Positions 26,371-36,119 of a stretch of DNA of 60,392 nucleotides are shown here, piece after piece. The stretch covers positions 1-60,392 of the forward strand of contig CANLUS010000009.1 in NCBI GenBank assembly GCA_947494325.1, written 5' to 3'. This DNA comes from an uncultured Flavobacteriaceae bacterium. GTDB lineage: Bacteria > Bacteroidota > Bacteroidia > Flavobacteriales > Flavobacteriaceae. A program made the translations under genes and the position numbers. The notes under the pieces are model-generated. The model ran no database searches, was not told the DNA's origin, and was given only the letters and a program-made list of their open reading frames with translations. Each line of letters starts with the position of its first letter. Within the stretch, counting starts at the first letter, position 1.

Positions 26371-29306
26371 GAGACCTAGCCCAAGAGTTTGAAGCCATCA
26401 TCAAGAAAAAGAAGGTAGATCCTGCCTTATTGTTTTTTAAAGACTTATCGCATAAAGAGCGAAGAAGTCTTGCCCCAAGTATTCGGAAATTCAATACCTA
26501 TTATTCTGAATATATCGAGCGACAAGGTTCCTGGAGATCTCGAGGTACTAACGAGCAAAATGCCATTATTCGTATCGCTGGATTTTTCTGCTTTACGAGA
26601 GTAGAATATCAGAAATGGGATAGCAATTGGTTGGCGAAAAGTTATATCCTTAGAATTTTTAAGATCTATATTCCCGATTGGTTCGGAGAATTTGTCAATG
26701 CCGAAGTTGCCAAAGATGGATTTCCTCCTTTTCAATTAGATTATGAATGGATGATGGACTTAAAATCGCAAGGTGTGATCGAACCTTCGAATACATTAAT
26801 CGTACGAATACTACCCGAATTTTTATTTGACAGGCATGAAATTAAAGATTCTTACCATTTTAAGTATACCAGAAATGACGGTAAATTACTGAGCTATCCA
26901 GAGACCTTAAAAGACCATATTTGGGCTTTTTTCAAAGAAGAATCGAATATTCATTGGACAGATAATTATGCGAATCAAGGCTCTAAAAAAGAACTGTTAT
27001 CCTGGAAACAGGCCTTTAAAAATCATTCAGACAGTGGTGCCATCGATCGATTTCGATTATTAAAAGCGAGTTTGTCGGCGACCAATATGAATTTTAATAA
27101 ACCTTTGACAAGTTGGTTCATCGATCTTTTTGATTTTTTAGCACCCACCACTGCAGAGATGCTCAAATTACAAGACGGTATGTTGGGTGTGTTTAATTGT
27201 CCGCATTCGAAACCTATCAATGTTATTTTAAAGCACTTCAAAAAATTATGCTTAGAGAAAAGCTTCGCCACCGATGATTTTTTAAGCAATACTCCTATTC
27301 TCTTAACCAATGAAACCAAAACAACGGTCGTGAGCACATTGATGATCTTGGCAAAATTAGCCAAGAAACATCCAAAAAAAACTGCAGCTATTTGCAATGC
27401 TGCCACGCAAGCCTTGCTCTCTAATGATACGGCCATTCAAACGCGTGCAGCCAAGATTATTGCTGCCTATGGCGACCCTACAGATACCGACTTAGCCAAT
27501 GAAATTGAAAGCTATACGGATATGTTGTCGAGCGACGCTGGTGACTTACTACACCCTTTTATGAGAGAAACGGCCATCGAAGGTGCCGAAGAAGAACTGG
27601 TACATATGCCAGCTACTCCGCAGTTAGCTATCTTGACTCCAGAAAATGCAGTACAACTGCCCAAAGACTTAGACGATTTGATGTTTATGGCAAGTCAGGT
27701 TTTTGACCATAATGACGAGTTACACTTCGATATTTTTCCTGCAGCACTCCTACAGTTTAGCGATGCGCTCACAGCCGAAAATGTTGATCGTTTTGAACCA
27801 GCTTTACAACGAGCTTATAAACACGTCATGGGCGATTGGCGTTCGGGCATTGGTATTTTAGACCATATGCTCTGTGTATTTTTTATTGATTTTACCGATA
27901 CGCTAATTAAGCGTTTTCCGAAGGGTGCCGCGCAGTTGAAAAAAATTAGAGATGTTTATCATCAAAAAGAGAAAGATAACATCAAACAGTTTCGAAATCA
28001 CGCACGTAACTTATATCCTTTTCGCAATTGGTTCGGAACGAGCGATGCAAAAATCTACAAACCATTTTTTCATAAACTCTTATTTGTACTCAAAGAATTG
28101 GAAAATGCCAATACCCTACCGCTCTTGTCGACTCCGACACATCATCCGTTTTGGATTGACCCTAAAATCCTCATCGGGCGGATTAAATTATGGCAAGACA
28201 GCGACAGCGAAATCGGACATGCAGACTTGCAATTCGCGTTTTCGAGAACCTATTTAAAAGGTGCCGAAAAACACCTATCGACCGTCACAACAGAACTGAA
28301 AGGAGAGCCACAGCGTTTAGTAGCTTTTCTTTTTGACAAAGAAGCATCTCCGCAACAACCTTTTCAAACCATTGCGCATTGGTGGACCACCAGTATGACT
28401 AAGAATCCTGAACAGGTCTATCCTGAATTCAAAAATTTTGTCTATTCAAATGCGCATCGCGCTATCTACACCGGAAATTATACCTGGCGCATAGGAAGTA
28501 CCGCTTTTTCGAATTCTCGATATGATTATAAGAAAAACAAAATGATCAATTTTACAGATTATCGTAAAATGCTAAAACTTAATTTGAATCCGAAATATGA
28601 AGTTAAAAAATGGTTTAACATCATTTTTAGTATCAAAAAGACACCAAAATTAGGACATCAATCCATGATTTATGGAGACATTCAATTTAGAAATCAGTGG
28701 TATGAAACTAATGAGAATGACGTAAAGCGCTTTTATGGGATGGTCCCTAACAACCCCAATAATTTACTAGCCAAAGTAATTGATAAGACCTTGAAATATC
28801 CCGAGTTTTCTGGAGAGACCACCAAGCGTATGTTTATCAATACAGTAGATCAATTGCTAACCAATAGCACACCCATGACCGAAATGACGCATTTACTAAT
28901 GGCTGGAGGTTTGATATGTTCTGATAAAACGGGGCGTTCGCTGTCGGCAGAATTATGGGTACACGGCGTGACAAACGACATGATCCTTATGCCTTTGTTG
29001 GGTAGCTTTATCGGAAAGCACTTCGAAGTAGAATTTTCGCCCCTCAAACGCTTTACCGATCTGATCATAGAAAGTATGATACGAGTGTCAACAAAACACG
29101 ATGCACAACTGTTAATATTGATAAAACATATCTTACTGCATATGAGCGACAAACCCATTCGAGGGCATGGCAAATTACTAGAGATATATCTCGAATTACT
29201 AAAGAAAAACAAACAACAAGCCCCAACAACTGTGCACAGTAAATTAACCGCTTGGAACACCTCCAAAAGCCTGGCGAAAATCTTAAAAAATATTCATGCT
29301 TTATAA
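26367..29306 (+). CDS. Very large DUF6493-type protein
   Basis: A 979-residue protein with no signal or membrane segment. The N-terminus (DLAQEFEAIIKKKKVDPALLFFKDLSHKERRSLAP) resembles DUF6493 proteins that accompany SWIM proteins in many bacteria. A central part around residues 310-400 has repeated helical hairpins (VSTLMILAKLAKKHPKKTAAIC; AIQTRAAKIIAAYGDP) like HEAT/ARM repeats, a likely protein-binding scaffold. Residues about 420-980 are helical and basic without recognisable catalytic residues. It is coupled to the SWIM gene by an ATGA overlap and to the actin-like gene by a 15-base gap. Family naming is from memory and should be treated as likely, not certain. Confidence 0.8.
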   Translation: MRDLAQEFEAIIKKKKVDPALLFFKDLSHKERRSLAPSIRKFNTYYSEYIERQGSWRSRGTNEQNAIIRIAGFFCFTRVEYQKWDSNWLAKSYILRIFKIYIPDWFGEFVNAEVAKDGFPPFQLDYEWMMDLKSQGVIEPSNTLIVRILPEFLFDRHEIKDSYHFKYTRNDGKLLSYPETLKDHIWAFFKEESNIHWTDNYANQGSKKELLSWKQAFKNHSDSGAIDRFRLLKASLSATNMNFNKPLTSWFIDLFDFLAPTTAEMLKLQDGMLGVFNCPHSKPINVILKHFKKLCLEKSFATDDFLSNTPILLTNETKTTVVSTLMILAKLAKKHPKKTAAICNAATQALLSNDTAIQTRAAKIIAAYGDPTDTDLANEIESYTDMLSSDAGDLLHPFMRETAIEGAEEELVHMPATPQLAILTPENAVQLPKDLDDLMFMASQVFDHNDELHFDIFPAALLQFSDALTAENVDRFEPALQRAYKHVMGDWRSGIGILDHMLCVFFIDFTDTLIKRFPKGAAQLKKIRDVYHQKEKDNIKQFRNHARNLYPFRNWFGTSDAKIYKPFFHKLLFVLKELENANTLPLLSTPTHHPFWIDPKILIGRIKLWQDSDSEIGHADLQFAFSRTYLKGAEKHLSTVTTELKGEPQRLVAFLFDKEASPQQPFQTIAHWWTTSMTKNPEQVYPEFKNFVYSNAHRAIYTGNYTWRIGSTAFSNSRYDYKKNKMINFTDYRKMLKLNLNPKYEVKKWFNIIFSIKKTPKLGHQSMIYGDIQFRNQWYETNENDVKRFYGMVPNNPNNLLAKVIDKTLKYPEFSGETTKRMFINTVDQLLTNSTPMTEMTHLLMAGGLICSDKTGRSLSAELWVHGVTNDMILMPLLGSFIGKHFEVEFSPLKRFTDLIIESMIRVSTKHDAQLLILIKHILLHMSDKPIRGHGKLLEIYLELLKKNKQQAPTTVHSKLTAWNTSKSLAKILKNIHAL

Positions 29307-29321
29307 GACATCCAAACATCT

Positions 29322-30284
29322 ATGAGTTTCTTTAATTTTAGTCATATAGTAGGCATCGATATGGGTTCGTATATGCTTCGTATTTTAAAGGATGACCGCG
29401 TTGTTTTCAATGAACGGGCATCCATGGCCAGAGATCGTACAACAAATAAAATGGTTCTTTTAGGGAATAGTGTCTATGAACACAATCATGAAAGTATTGT
29501 CAAATATGAACCCATCGATTATGTTATTGCAGATTTTGAAGGCGCCGAACAGCTCGTGAATTCAGCGGTAAAAAAAACCATTCCGAATCGCTTTTTCTTG
29601 GCAGCTTCATTGATTTCTTATACGACCGTTCCGACAAGCATCACAGAAGTAGAAAAGAGAGCCTATCGTGATTCTTTAGAACATATGAACTCTAAAGCAA
29701 TCTATTTGATTTACAGTCCGGTGGCTATTGCCATTGGTCAACAATTATTATTTGAAAAGAGAGATATCATCATTGTAGATTTTAGCGCTAGTAAAGTTGA
29801 AATTACTGTGTTTCATGATGCTGAAATTATCGCGAAAAATCATGTTCGTTTTGGAGTCATAAAACTGAAAAAGGTGCTCGAAAATCATATCAAACGCAAC
29901 TATAAGGTAGCCCCTAGTGATGATCATTTGACAAGAATTTTACAGAATTATACTGCAGGCGTGAATGAAAAAACGATCAAAATTCAAAATGTTAGCATCC
30001 CCATGTCTGCACTTCAAATAGCGTTAGAACGATACCTCCTAATTGCGGAAGACATGCTCTTAGAATGTCTAGAAAGTATCGATGTTATAATACGTGCTAA
30101 AGTATTGAGAAACGGTCTCTTTTTTAGCGGAGGCGGCGCCTATTATAAACAAATATGTAAGCGATTAGCCAACTCTTTAGAAACAGGATATAGCATGAGT
30201 AGTAGCCCTGAGCTCGATGTCATCAACGGACTCAAACTCATCATTCGCGATCCTAAAAAATATAGTGCACAGTTGATGCAATGA
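29322..30284 (+). CDS. Divergent MreB-like actin-fold protein
   Basis: A 320-residue protein of the MreB/actin ATPase superfamily. GIDMGSYMLRILKDDRVVFNERA at residues 10-32 corresponds to the phosphate-1 loop and first strands of MreB (usually DLGTANT). EPIDYVIADFEGAEQLV matches MreB's region before its connecting helix. The phosphate-2 loop is altered: IIIVDFSASKVEITVF, where MreB has DIGGGTTE. The adenosine motif GLFFSGGGAYYKQICK is kept near residue 262. No mreC, mreD or pbp2 gene is adjacent; it follows a SWIM protein and a giant DUF6493-type protein in one transcript. I infer a dedicated filament or regulatory ATPase, not the shape-determining MreB. Confidence 0.82.
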   Translation: MSFFNFSHIVGIDMGSYMLRILKDDRVVFNERASMARDRTTNKMVLLGNSVYEHNHESIVKYEPIDYVIADFEGAEQLVNSAVKKTIPNRFFLAASLISYTTVPTSITEVEKRAYRDSLEHMNSKAIYLIYSPVAIAIGQQLLFEKRDIIIVDFSASKVEITVFHDAEIIAKNHVRFGVIKLKKVLENHIKRNYKVAPSDDHLTRILQNYTAGVNEKTIKIQNVSIPMSALQIALERYLLIAEDMLLECLESIDVIIRAKVLRNGLFFSGGGAYYKQICKRLANSLETGYSMSSSPELDVINGLKLIIRDPKKYSAQLMQ

Positions 30285-30453
30285 GTTTGGTTATTGGTTG
30301 TTTTCTATTATTATCTTTCATCATTCTGTCCTAGACAAGCAAAAAAGAGAAAGAAAGGAAATAATTTTTTATTACAATTTTTAGCATCAACTAAAAAATA
30401 AACAACAAAACAAAAGAAAGAACGACATCGTAAATTAAATACCGACTAAAACA

Positions 30454-32247
30454 TTATTTAGCTTCTAACCAGGCCCTCCTTTTCTTCTCAATTTTCTTCT
30501 TTACTTTTTCCAGTAATGAAGTTGAATATGAAGGGTTTGCATCAAAGGTTAATTGTGTTTCTTTTTGTTTGCCAAAACGCCTAAAAACGATGGTGACTGT
30601 TTGATTGGGTTTGAATTGCAACAAAAAGTCTGAGGTCTTCGTTTCTGAAGCGATGGCAATGCCATTAACGGAGATCAATTCATCTCCATTCTCTAAGCCT
30701 GCTTTGTAGGCTGCACCTCCTTTAAACGGATTTGATACGAGTTTAAAATCAGCATTCAAACGAACACCCAAACTAGCCTCGGCTAACTTCGTTTGCTCAA
30801 ACGTCACACCCACACTTTCAAATAGGGTTCTATAATCTGGCATTTGGCTATCAAAAATGTACTTTTTAAAGAAATTATTGGCAAATTCTGCACCAGCGTA
30901 ACTAGCTAATGCATCTTGTAAATCACGAACCGTATAGGGTATTTCTAACTTCCCGTAGGTTTGCCATACTTGTTTCATAAAAGCATCGAGATTTTTGCCG
31001 CCCTCTAAATTCCGTAATGACAAATCCAACGCCAAGCCCAACACCGAACCATAGGTATAATAAGAGATAAAGGTATTTTCTCTATTCACAGGATCTACAG
31101 AGCGCGCAGCATCTACAAATGGAGCCTGATAGCTCATTTCAATCGGATTGAAATACTCACGTGCTGGAGAATTCCAAACATAATTAAGTCCACCAGATAA
31201 GCGTTTGATATAATCTTCTTTTGACAACAATCCAGCTCTGCACAAAATCAAATTTGTATAATAGCTCGTGAATCCTTCTGCAAACCATAACTCCCCAGAC
31301 ATATTGGTTGCCGTATAATCGAAAGGTTCTAATGATTTCGGTCGAATACGTTCTACATTCCACGCATGAAAAAACTCATGAGATACTGTTCCCATATTGC
31401 GTTGCATCCCTCCATTTGCTAAGCTGCGCGTACTAGTTAAAATTGTAGAATTGCGATGTTCCATACCGTCACCAGAGGCATTGGGCATATAACAAGCCAA
31501 AAATGTGTATTCGCCAAAATCGAAAGTTGGTAACGCTCCATACACCGCTTTTTGTTGGAGGACCACTTTTTTAACTCCTTCAAAATATTCGTCCAATTCC
31601 GCATCGGTACCTTGATGATGCAAGACAAATTTAACTATCTGTTCCTTGCTATTATCTACCACCTTAAAACTACGTATGGCATGATTACTAATCTCGGTAG
31701 GGGAATCCATAAAATAATGTAAATTAGGAGCAAAATAAGTGTTCTCTGAAATTTTCTTTAATTGTGTTGCAACTTTCCAACCAAGATCTTTGCGCACATC
31801 AAACCTAACAGTGATAGGGCGTTTATCATATGCTGGGGCATAGATAAAAGTTGCGGGTATATTCAAATGTGCATGTGATTCATCTACTTGTGAATAAGTA
31901 CCTCCTCCTCTATTTGCATACAAAATATATGTCACCTTTACCGTTCCATCATGCCCAGAGACATTCCATTGATAAGGGTTGGGTCTAGTTACTATTAATT
32001 TTTTGCCCGAACCATCAACAGCATTTAAATCATAGACATTCTTCGCAAATTCGTGTAAAGCATATCGGCCCGGTGAGGTTCTGCTCATCCTCAGTTCCAA
32101 AACTTTGTTTTCAAGATGTGTAAACTCGGCTGTTATCTGGGCCTCATGATGTACTGCATTTTCGAAAGATATGGTATACCAATTTTTAGTCTGACCAGTA
32201 ATACTAACAGTGAGAAATAATAATAGTATCGATAAAATAGGTTTCAT
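30454..32247 (-). CDS. M61-family peptidase with PDZ domain
   Basis: A 597-residue secreted peptidase with a signal peptide (cleavage near SITGQ). Residues about 30-270 form the beta-rich M61 N-terminal region. The zinc site is HEFFH in GTVSHEFFHAWNVERIRP (about 288-292), with the downstream Glu in WFAEGFTSYYTNL. A C-terminal PDZ domain (about 485-560) contains GVRLNADFKL, GGAAYKAGLENGDELISVNG. M61 enzymes are glycyl aminopeptidases that act on proteins in the periplasm. It is a single gene with flanking AT-rich gaps and convergent with the actin-like unit. Confidence 0.92.
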   Translation of the reverse strand: MKPILSILLLFLTVSITGQTKNWYTISFENAVHHEAQITAEFTHLENKVLELRMSRTSPGRYALHEFAKNVYDLNAVDGSGKKLIVTRPNPYQWNVSGHDGTVKVTYILYANRGGGTYSQVDESHAHLNIPATFIYAPAYDKRPITVRFDVRKDLGWKVATQLKKISENTYFAPNLHYFMDSPTEISNHAIRSFKVVDNSKEQIVKFVLHHQGTDAELDEYFEGVKKVVLQQKAVYGALPTFDFGEYTFLACYMPNASGDGMEHRNSTILTSTRSLANGGMQRNMGTVSHEFFHAWNVERIRPKSLEPFDYTATNMSGELWFAEGFTSYYTNLILCRAGLLSKEDYIKRLSGGLNYVWNSPAREYFNPIEMSYQAPFVDAARSVDPVNRENTFISYYTYGSVLGLALDLSLRNLEGGKNLDAFMKQVWQTYGKLEIPYTVRDLQDALASYAGAEFANNFFKKYIFDSQMPDYRTLFESVGVTFEQTKLAEASLGVRLNADFKLVSNPFKGGAAYKAGLENGDELISVNGIAIASETKTSDFLLQFKPNQTVTIVFRRFGKQKETQLTFDANPSYSTSLLEKVKKKIEKKRRAWLEAK

Positions 32248-32350
32248 ATAGATTGATTTTCGATAAATTTTTTAAAAAGCATATCCTCTTACGCTTACTA
32301 AGAAACAACAGAAGAAAAACGGACACTAAATCGAATTTAGAACGTCACTT

Positions 32351-33064
32351 TTAAGAAATTAAATTCCCCTCATCATCCCACTTCGCGATATCGCCACGTT
32401 TAGTTTGATCGGTGCATTTAGACAACCACTCAGGGTCATAAGCCATTCCGTGTTTATCTAATACTTCTTGCGGCACTCCGTCCCAAACATTGGGTGTGTT
32501 ACCAACATAACCTAAGGCTTCCAAACCCATTTTTGAGGTATAATATCCCGTCAAAGTTAAATTTCGCATTCGGGTAAAGAACTTCTCTCCTTGTTTGAAT
32601 TCGGAAGGTTCGTCTTTCTTAGTTGGATACGCAATTTTATCACATACAGCTAACTGCTCATCATTGGTACAATTTATAAATTCCTTACCATAGGTTTTAT
32701 TGGTATGATTATCTAACCACATGAGCCCACCTCGCAAAGGTGTTTGATGATTCGGCATATCTTTTACAATGAACTCAATAAAATCCTGTACACCAGCATC
32801 TGTAGCAGATCCATGAGTTTCGTTGGCAGGCAATATAATATCGCATAATACCGCTATGGTCGACAATTCATGGTCATTTAAGAATTCTTCCGCATATATT
32901 TCTTCATCATGAGCCAATTCTTCCGGGGTTCTTCCGTAAAATCCTGCTGCAGTATTGGCAACAACTTCGGGAGCTGCTCCATCTTTAGGTGCACAGCCAT
33001 GTAGTGCTAATCCGGTGGCAACCGAACCTAATAATAAGGATTTAATAGTGTCTCTTCTATTCAT
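32351..33064 (-). CDS. Gluconate 2-dehydrogenase subunit 3-like protein
   Basis: A 237-residue protein with a twin-arginine-type leader (NRRDTIKSLLLGSVATGLALHGC) that also contains a lipobox-like cysteine. The mature protein carries the Gluconate_2-dh3 domain: FLNDHELSTIAVLCDIILPANETHGSATDAGVQDFIEFI. Such subunits are the small partner of GMC-type dehydrogenases exported by Tat. It starts 18 bases after the GMC gene on the same strand, so the two form the enzyme. A membrane cytochrome subunit is not adjacent. Confidence 0.88.
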   Translation of the reverse strand: MNRRDTIKSLLLGSVATGLALHGCAPKDGAAPEVVANTAAGFYGRTPEELAHDEEIYAEEFLNDHELSTIAVLCDIILPANETHGSATDAGVQDFIEFIVKDMPNHQTPLRGGLMWLDNHTNKTYGKEFINCTNDEQLAVCDKIAYPTKKDEPSEFKQGEKFFTRMRNLTLTGYYTSKMGLEALGYVGNTPNVWDGVPQEVLDKHGMAYDPEWLSKCTDQTKRGDIAKWDDEGNLIS

Positions 33065-33082
33065 TTTGAAATGTATTAGCTA

Positions 33083-34801
33083 TTAAATATTTTGTTTTTT
33101 TAATTGATCAACGATATAATCACAGGTTCTCCAAGATAATGCTAGGATTGTCCATGTAGGGTTTTTATCTGCTTGTGATACAAAAGGTCCTCCATCTACA
33201 ATAAATACATTTTCAGCATCGTGTAATTGTTGATGACTATTACACACCGAAGTTTTTGGATTATCTCCCATGCGAGTGGTTCCAACTTCATGAATAATTC
33301 GACCAGGAGCCAACAACCCGTATTCTTGTTCTTTACTTGGCGTATCTCCTAATATCTGTGCATCCATTCCATCAAAAATATTCTTAAAGGTTTGTTGCAT
33401 ATGCTTTGTTTGTTCTATCTCGTGATCAGACCACGTATAATTGAAACGCAACACTGGAATACCCCATTCATCTACTACATCTGGATCAATCTCGCAGTAA
33501 TTATCTTCTCTTGCAATACATTCACCTCTTCCAGAAATACCGACAAAAGCACCATAGAATTTCTTTACTTCGTCTCTCAATTTATTTCCATAGCCTCCAA
33601 CTTTACCTCCAATAAACTCATTCATAAAGTTCACATTAAATCCAAAGCCATAAGAAGGCATTCCCATTCCGCCCCATACTTCTAAATGATACCCTCTTGG
33701 AAAGTTAAGTTTACTATGATCTCCCCACCATGGTGAATAAACATGCATACCTCCAACACCATCTTCATTATATATTTTTCGATTCATGAGTTCGGGTACA
33801 AAAGCCATACGGCTGGTACCGGTAGAATCGTGCAAATATTTACCAACAACACCACTGCTGTTTCCTAATCCGTCTGGATGCTCCTTACTTTTAGAATTTA
33901 ATAATATCCGTGCTGAGCTACATGCAGATGCTGCTAAAACAACGACTTTGGCATTGAGTTGATATTCTTTTCTATCTTTTTTATTAACATACACTACACC
34001 AGTCGCCTTACCAGCATCATCAGTTAATACTTCTCTCACCATTGCTTCTGTGAATAATTTAATCTGTCCGCCTGCTTTTTGCGCTGGAAAAATAAGACAT
34101 GTCCCTGAAGAAAAATCTGCATGAACACTGCATCCTCTGCTACATTGACTACAATAAAAACAGACGCCTCTTTCTTCATTTATCGGTTTTGTTAAAATTG
34201 ACAATCGTGAAGGAATTACTGGAATGTTCGCCTTCTTTGCTCCTTTTATATAATATAGTTCGTGTAGGCGCGGTTTTGGAGCTGGTAAAAAGAAACCATC
34301 GGGTTCATTTTCAAATCCTTCTTTACTTCCAAAAACTCCAATCAGCTTATCTACTTTATCGTAATAAGGCTTTACATCGTCGTACGATATGGGCCAATCT
34401 TCTCCCAAACCGTCAGCACTTTTGTGCTTAAAATCCCTTGGGCCGAAACGCAAGGAAATACGCCCCCAGTGATTTGTTCTACCACCTAACATTCGCGAGC
34501 GAAACCAATCAAAGCGTGTTCCAACTTTTCTTGTGTACGGTTCACCTTCTATTTCCCAACCTCCATAAGCTGCATCATAATCCCCAAATGCCCTATTGGT
34601 ACCTGCTCCTCTTCGAGGAGATTCCCATGGCCATTTCAACTGTGTTCGCTGTTTTTCATCGGCCGGATCGAAGAAAGGACCAGCCTCTACTACGGCAACA
34701 TTCAGACCAGCTTCGGATAGTATTTTTGTTGCCATTCCGCCACCAGCGCCAGAGCCAACGATAATAGCATCGAAAACTTCTGGAGATTCTTTTATTTGCA
34801 T
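33083..34801 (-). CDS. GMC-family FAD oxidoreductase
   Basis: A 572-residue flavoprotein. The FAD-binding Rossmann motif is AIIVGSGAGGGMATKILSE (residues 12-30), followed by GGRTNHWGRISLRFG near 106-120. A cysteine cluster CFYCSQCSRGCSVHADF is at about 215-232. The C-terminal half has GRIIHEVGTTRMGDNPKTSV and NPTWTILALSWRTCDYI, carrying the His and Asn of the active site. The enzyme oxidises an alcohol or sugar and probably works with the subunit 3-like protein downstream, which bears the export signal; this chain itself has none and would be piggybacked through Tat. The substrate is unknown. Confidence 0.93.
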   Translation of the reverse strand: MQIKESPEVFDAIIVGSGAGGGMATKILSEAGLNVAVVEAGPFFDPADEKQRTQLKWPWESPRRGAGTNRAFGDYDAAYGGWEIEGEPYTRKVGTRFDWFRSRMLGGRTNHWGRISLRFGPRDFKHKSADGLGEDWPISYDDVKPYYDKVDKLIGVFGSKEGFENEPDGFFLPAPKPRLHELYYIKGAKKANIPVIPSRLSILTKPINEERGVCFYCSQCSRGCSVHADFSSGTCLIFPAQKAGGQIKLFTEAMVREVLTDDAGKATGVVYVNKKDRKEYQLNAKVVVLAASACSSARILLNSKSKEHPDGLGNSSGVVGKYLHDSTGTSRMAFVPELMNRKIYNEDGVGGMHVYSPWWGDHSKLNFPRGYHLEVWGGMGMPSYGFGFNVNFMNEFIGGKVGGYGNKLRDEVKKFYGAFVGISGRGECIAREDNYCEIDPDVVDEWGIPVLRFNYTWSDHEIEQTKHMQQTFKNIFDGMDAQILGDTPSKEQEYGLLAPGRIIHEVGTTRMGDNPKTSVCNSHQQLHDAENVFIVDGGPFVSQADKNPTWTILALSWRTCDYIVDQLKKQNI

Positions 34802-34894
34802 ATCTTAATTAATTGAGTATTTGTTTTCATCCAAATATAGTAAATTATTTTACCAATAATATAGTATCTTGAGCCCTCCAAAAAGAGCTATTTT

Positions 34895-36070
34895 ATGAAC
34901 TATATTTTATTCGATGGAGCTGTTCGAAACAGCCTGTTGCCATTTACATATACGAGACCCGTAGCCGATATACGAATTGGCATTCTCACTATTCGTGAAA
35001 AATGGGAAAAATACTTAGGCTTTACCACCACTACTTTAACGGAAGATTATCTAGAAGAAAAATATCCAATGGTAGAGTTAGAAGAAAATATAATGATTAG
35101 TGGTGCTGTATTACCTACTGCAGAACTAGTTAGTCAAATAAAAGACTTGAAAGAAAATCAAGCTATTTCAAAAGATGAAGAAATCATTGCCTTCTATACA
35201 ACGGACGCTCAAGACGAAGTAAATTTCGACACTTATGACGTCCAACCTTTTGAAAGTGATCTGATACAGCTTAAACATACATGGGATATATTTTCCTTGA
35301 ATAACGTAGCCATCGAAGCAGATTTTGAATTTTTAACTAGAGGGCGAACATCACAACCCATTCCAAGTACTGTAAACTGCATTAATAGAGAACAGATTTT
35401 TTTTGAAGAGGGTGTAGATATTTCGTTTGCTACTTTGAATGCCAGCACAGGCCCCATTTATATTGGTAAAAACGCCATCATAATGGAAGGAACACTAGTT
35501 AGGGGGCCGTTTTCTCTAGGAGATGATTCTGTGTTAAAAATGGGCGCAAAAATTTACGGAGCGACTACCGTAGGCCCCATGTGTAAAGTCGGTGGAGAGG
35601 TTAATAATTCTGTAATTTTCGGATACTCAAGTAAAGGTCATGAAGGATATCTAGGCAATGCTGTTCTGGGAGAATGGTGTAATTTAGGTGCCGATACGAA
35701 CAATTCGAATTTAAAAAACAACTATGCCGAAGTGAAATTGTGGAGTTACGAAACCAATCGTTTCGCTAAGACCGGTTTACAATTTTGTGGACTCATGATG
35801 GGAGATCATTCTAAATGTGGCATCAATACAATGTTTAATACAGGAACTGTTGTAGGGGTGAATGCAAATATTTTTGGAGGTAATTTTCCAAGAAACTTTA
35901 TTCCTTCGTTTTCTTGGGGTGGCTCAGCGGGCTTTACCGTTTATAAAATGGATAAAGTAAATGAAGTCGCAAAAGCCGTTTATAAAAGAAAACATTTGGA
36001 ATATGATGAACGTGAGCAGAATATCTTAATGCATATCTTCGAAATGACGGAAAAATATAGAAATTTCTAA
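34895..36070 (+). CDS. GlmU-family sugar nucleotidyltransferase-like protein
   Basis: A 391-residue protein of the Bacteroidota GlmU-like family: it begins NYILFDGAVRNSLLPFTYTRPVADIRIGILTI, a degenerate nucleotidyltransferase domain, and from about residue 160 has hexapeptide repeats of a left-handed beta-helix (IYIGKNAIIMEGTLVRGPFSLGDDSVLKMGAKIYG). The GxGxRxxxK signature of true nucleotidyltransferases is absent at the start, so activity is uncertain. It is divergent from the GMC gene and ends at a shared hairpin terminator. Confidence 0.88.
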   Translation: MNYILFDGAVRNSLLPFTYTRPVADIRIGILTIREKWEKYLGFTTTTLTEDYLEEKYPMVELEENIMISGAVLPTAELVSQIKDLKENQAISKDEEIIAFYTTDAQDEVNFDTYDVQPFESDLIQLKHTWDIFSLNNVAIEADFEFLTRGRTSQPIPSTVNCINREQIFFEEGVDISFATLNASTGPIYIGKNAIIMEGTLVRGPFSLGDDSVLKMGAKIYGATTVGPMCKVGGEVNNSVIFGYSSKGHEGYLGNAVLGEWCNLGADTNNSNLKNNYAEVKLWSYETNRFAKTGLQFCGLMMGDHSKCGINTMFNTGTVVGVNANIFGGNFPRNFIPSFSWGGSAGFTVYKMDKVNEVAKAVYKRKHLEYDEREQNILMHIFEMTEKYRNF

Positions 36071-36073
36071 CTA

Positions 36074-36105
36074 AAAAATGGGCCATCGAAGATGACCCAT
36101 TTTTC
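36074..36105. terminator. Hairpin terminator between convergent genes
   Basis: Stem AAAATGGG..CATC with GATG..CCCATTTT (one mismatch), loop GAA, A-run on the left and T-run on the right, so it can work in both directions between the GlmU-like gene and the acidic-repeat gene. Confidence 0.75.
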
Positions 36106-36119
36106 AAATTAAAATCACA

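Noticed and set aside
27023-27436. 137-codon minus-strand frame
   Set aside because: Antisense to the large DUF6493-type gene, with no supporting context.
30281-30334. Calling the 17-residue ORF a gene
   Set aside because: Too short to support from sequence alone, so listed only as an observation.
34438-34808. Plus-strand frames opposite the GMC gene N-terminus
   Set aside because: The minus strand encodes the unmistakable FAD-binding motif there.
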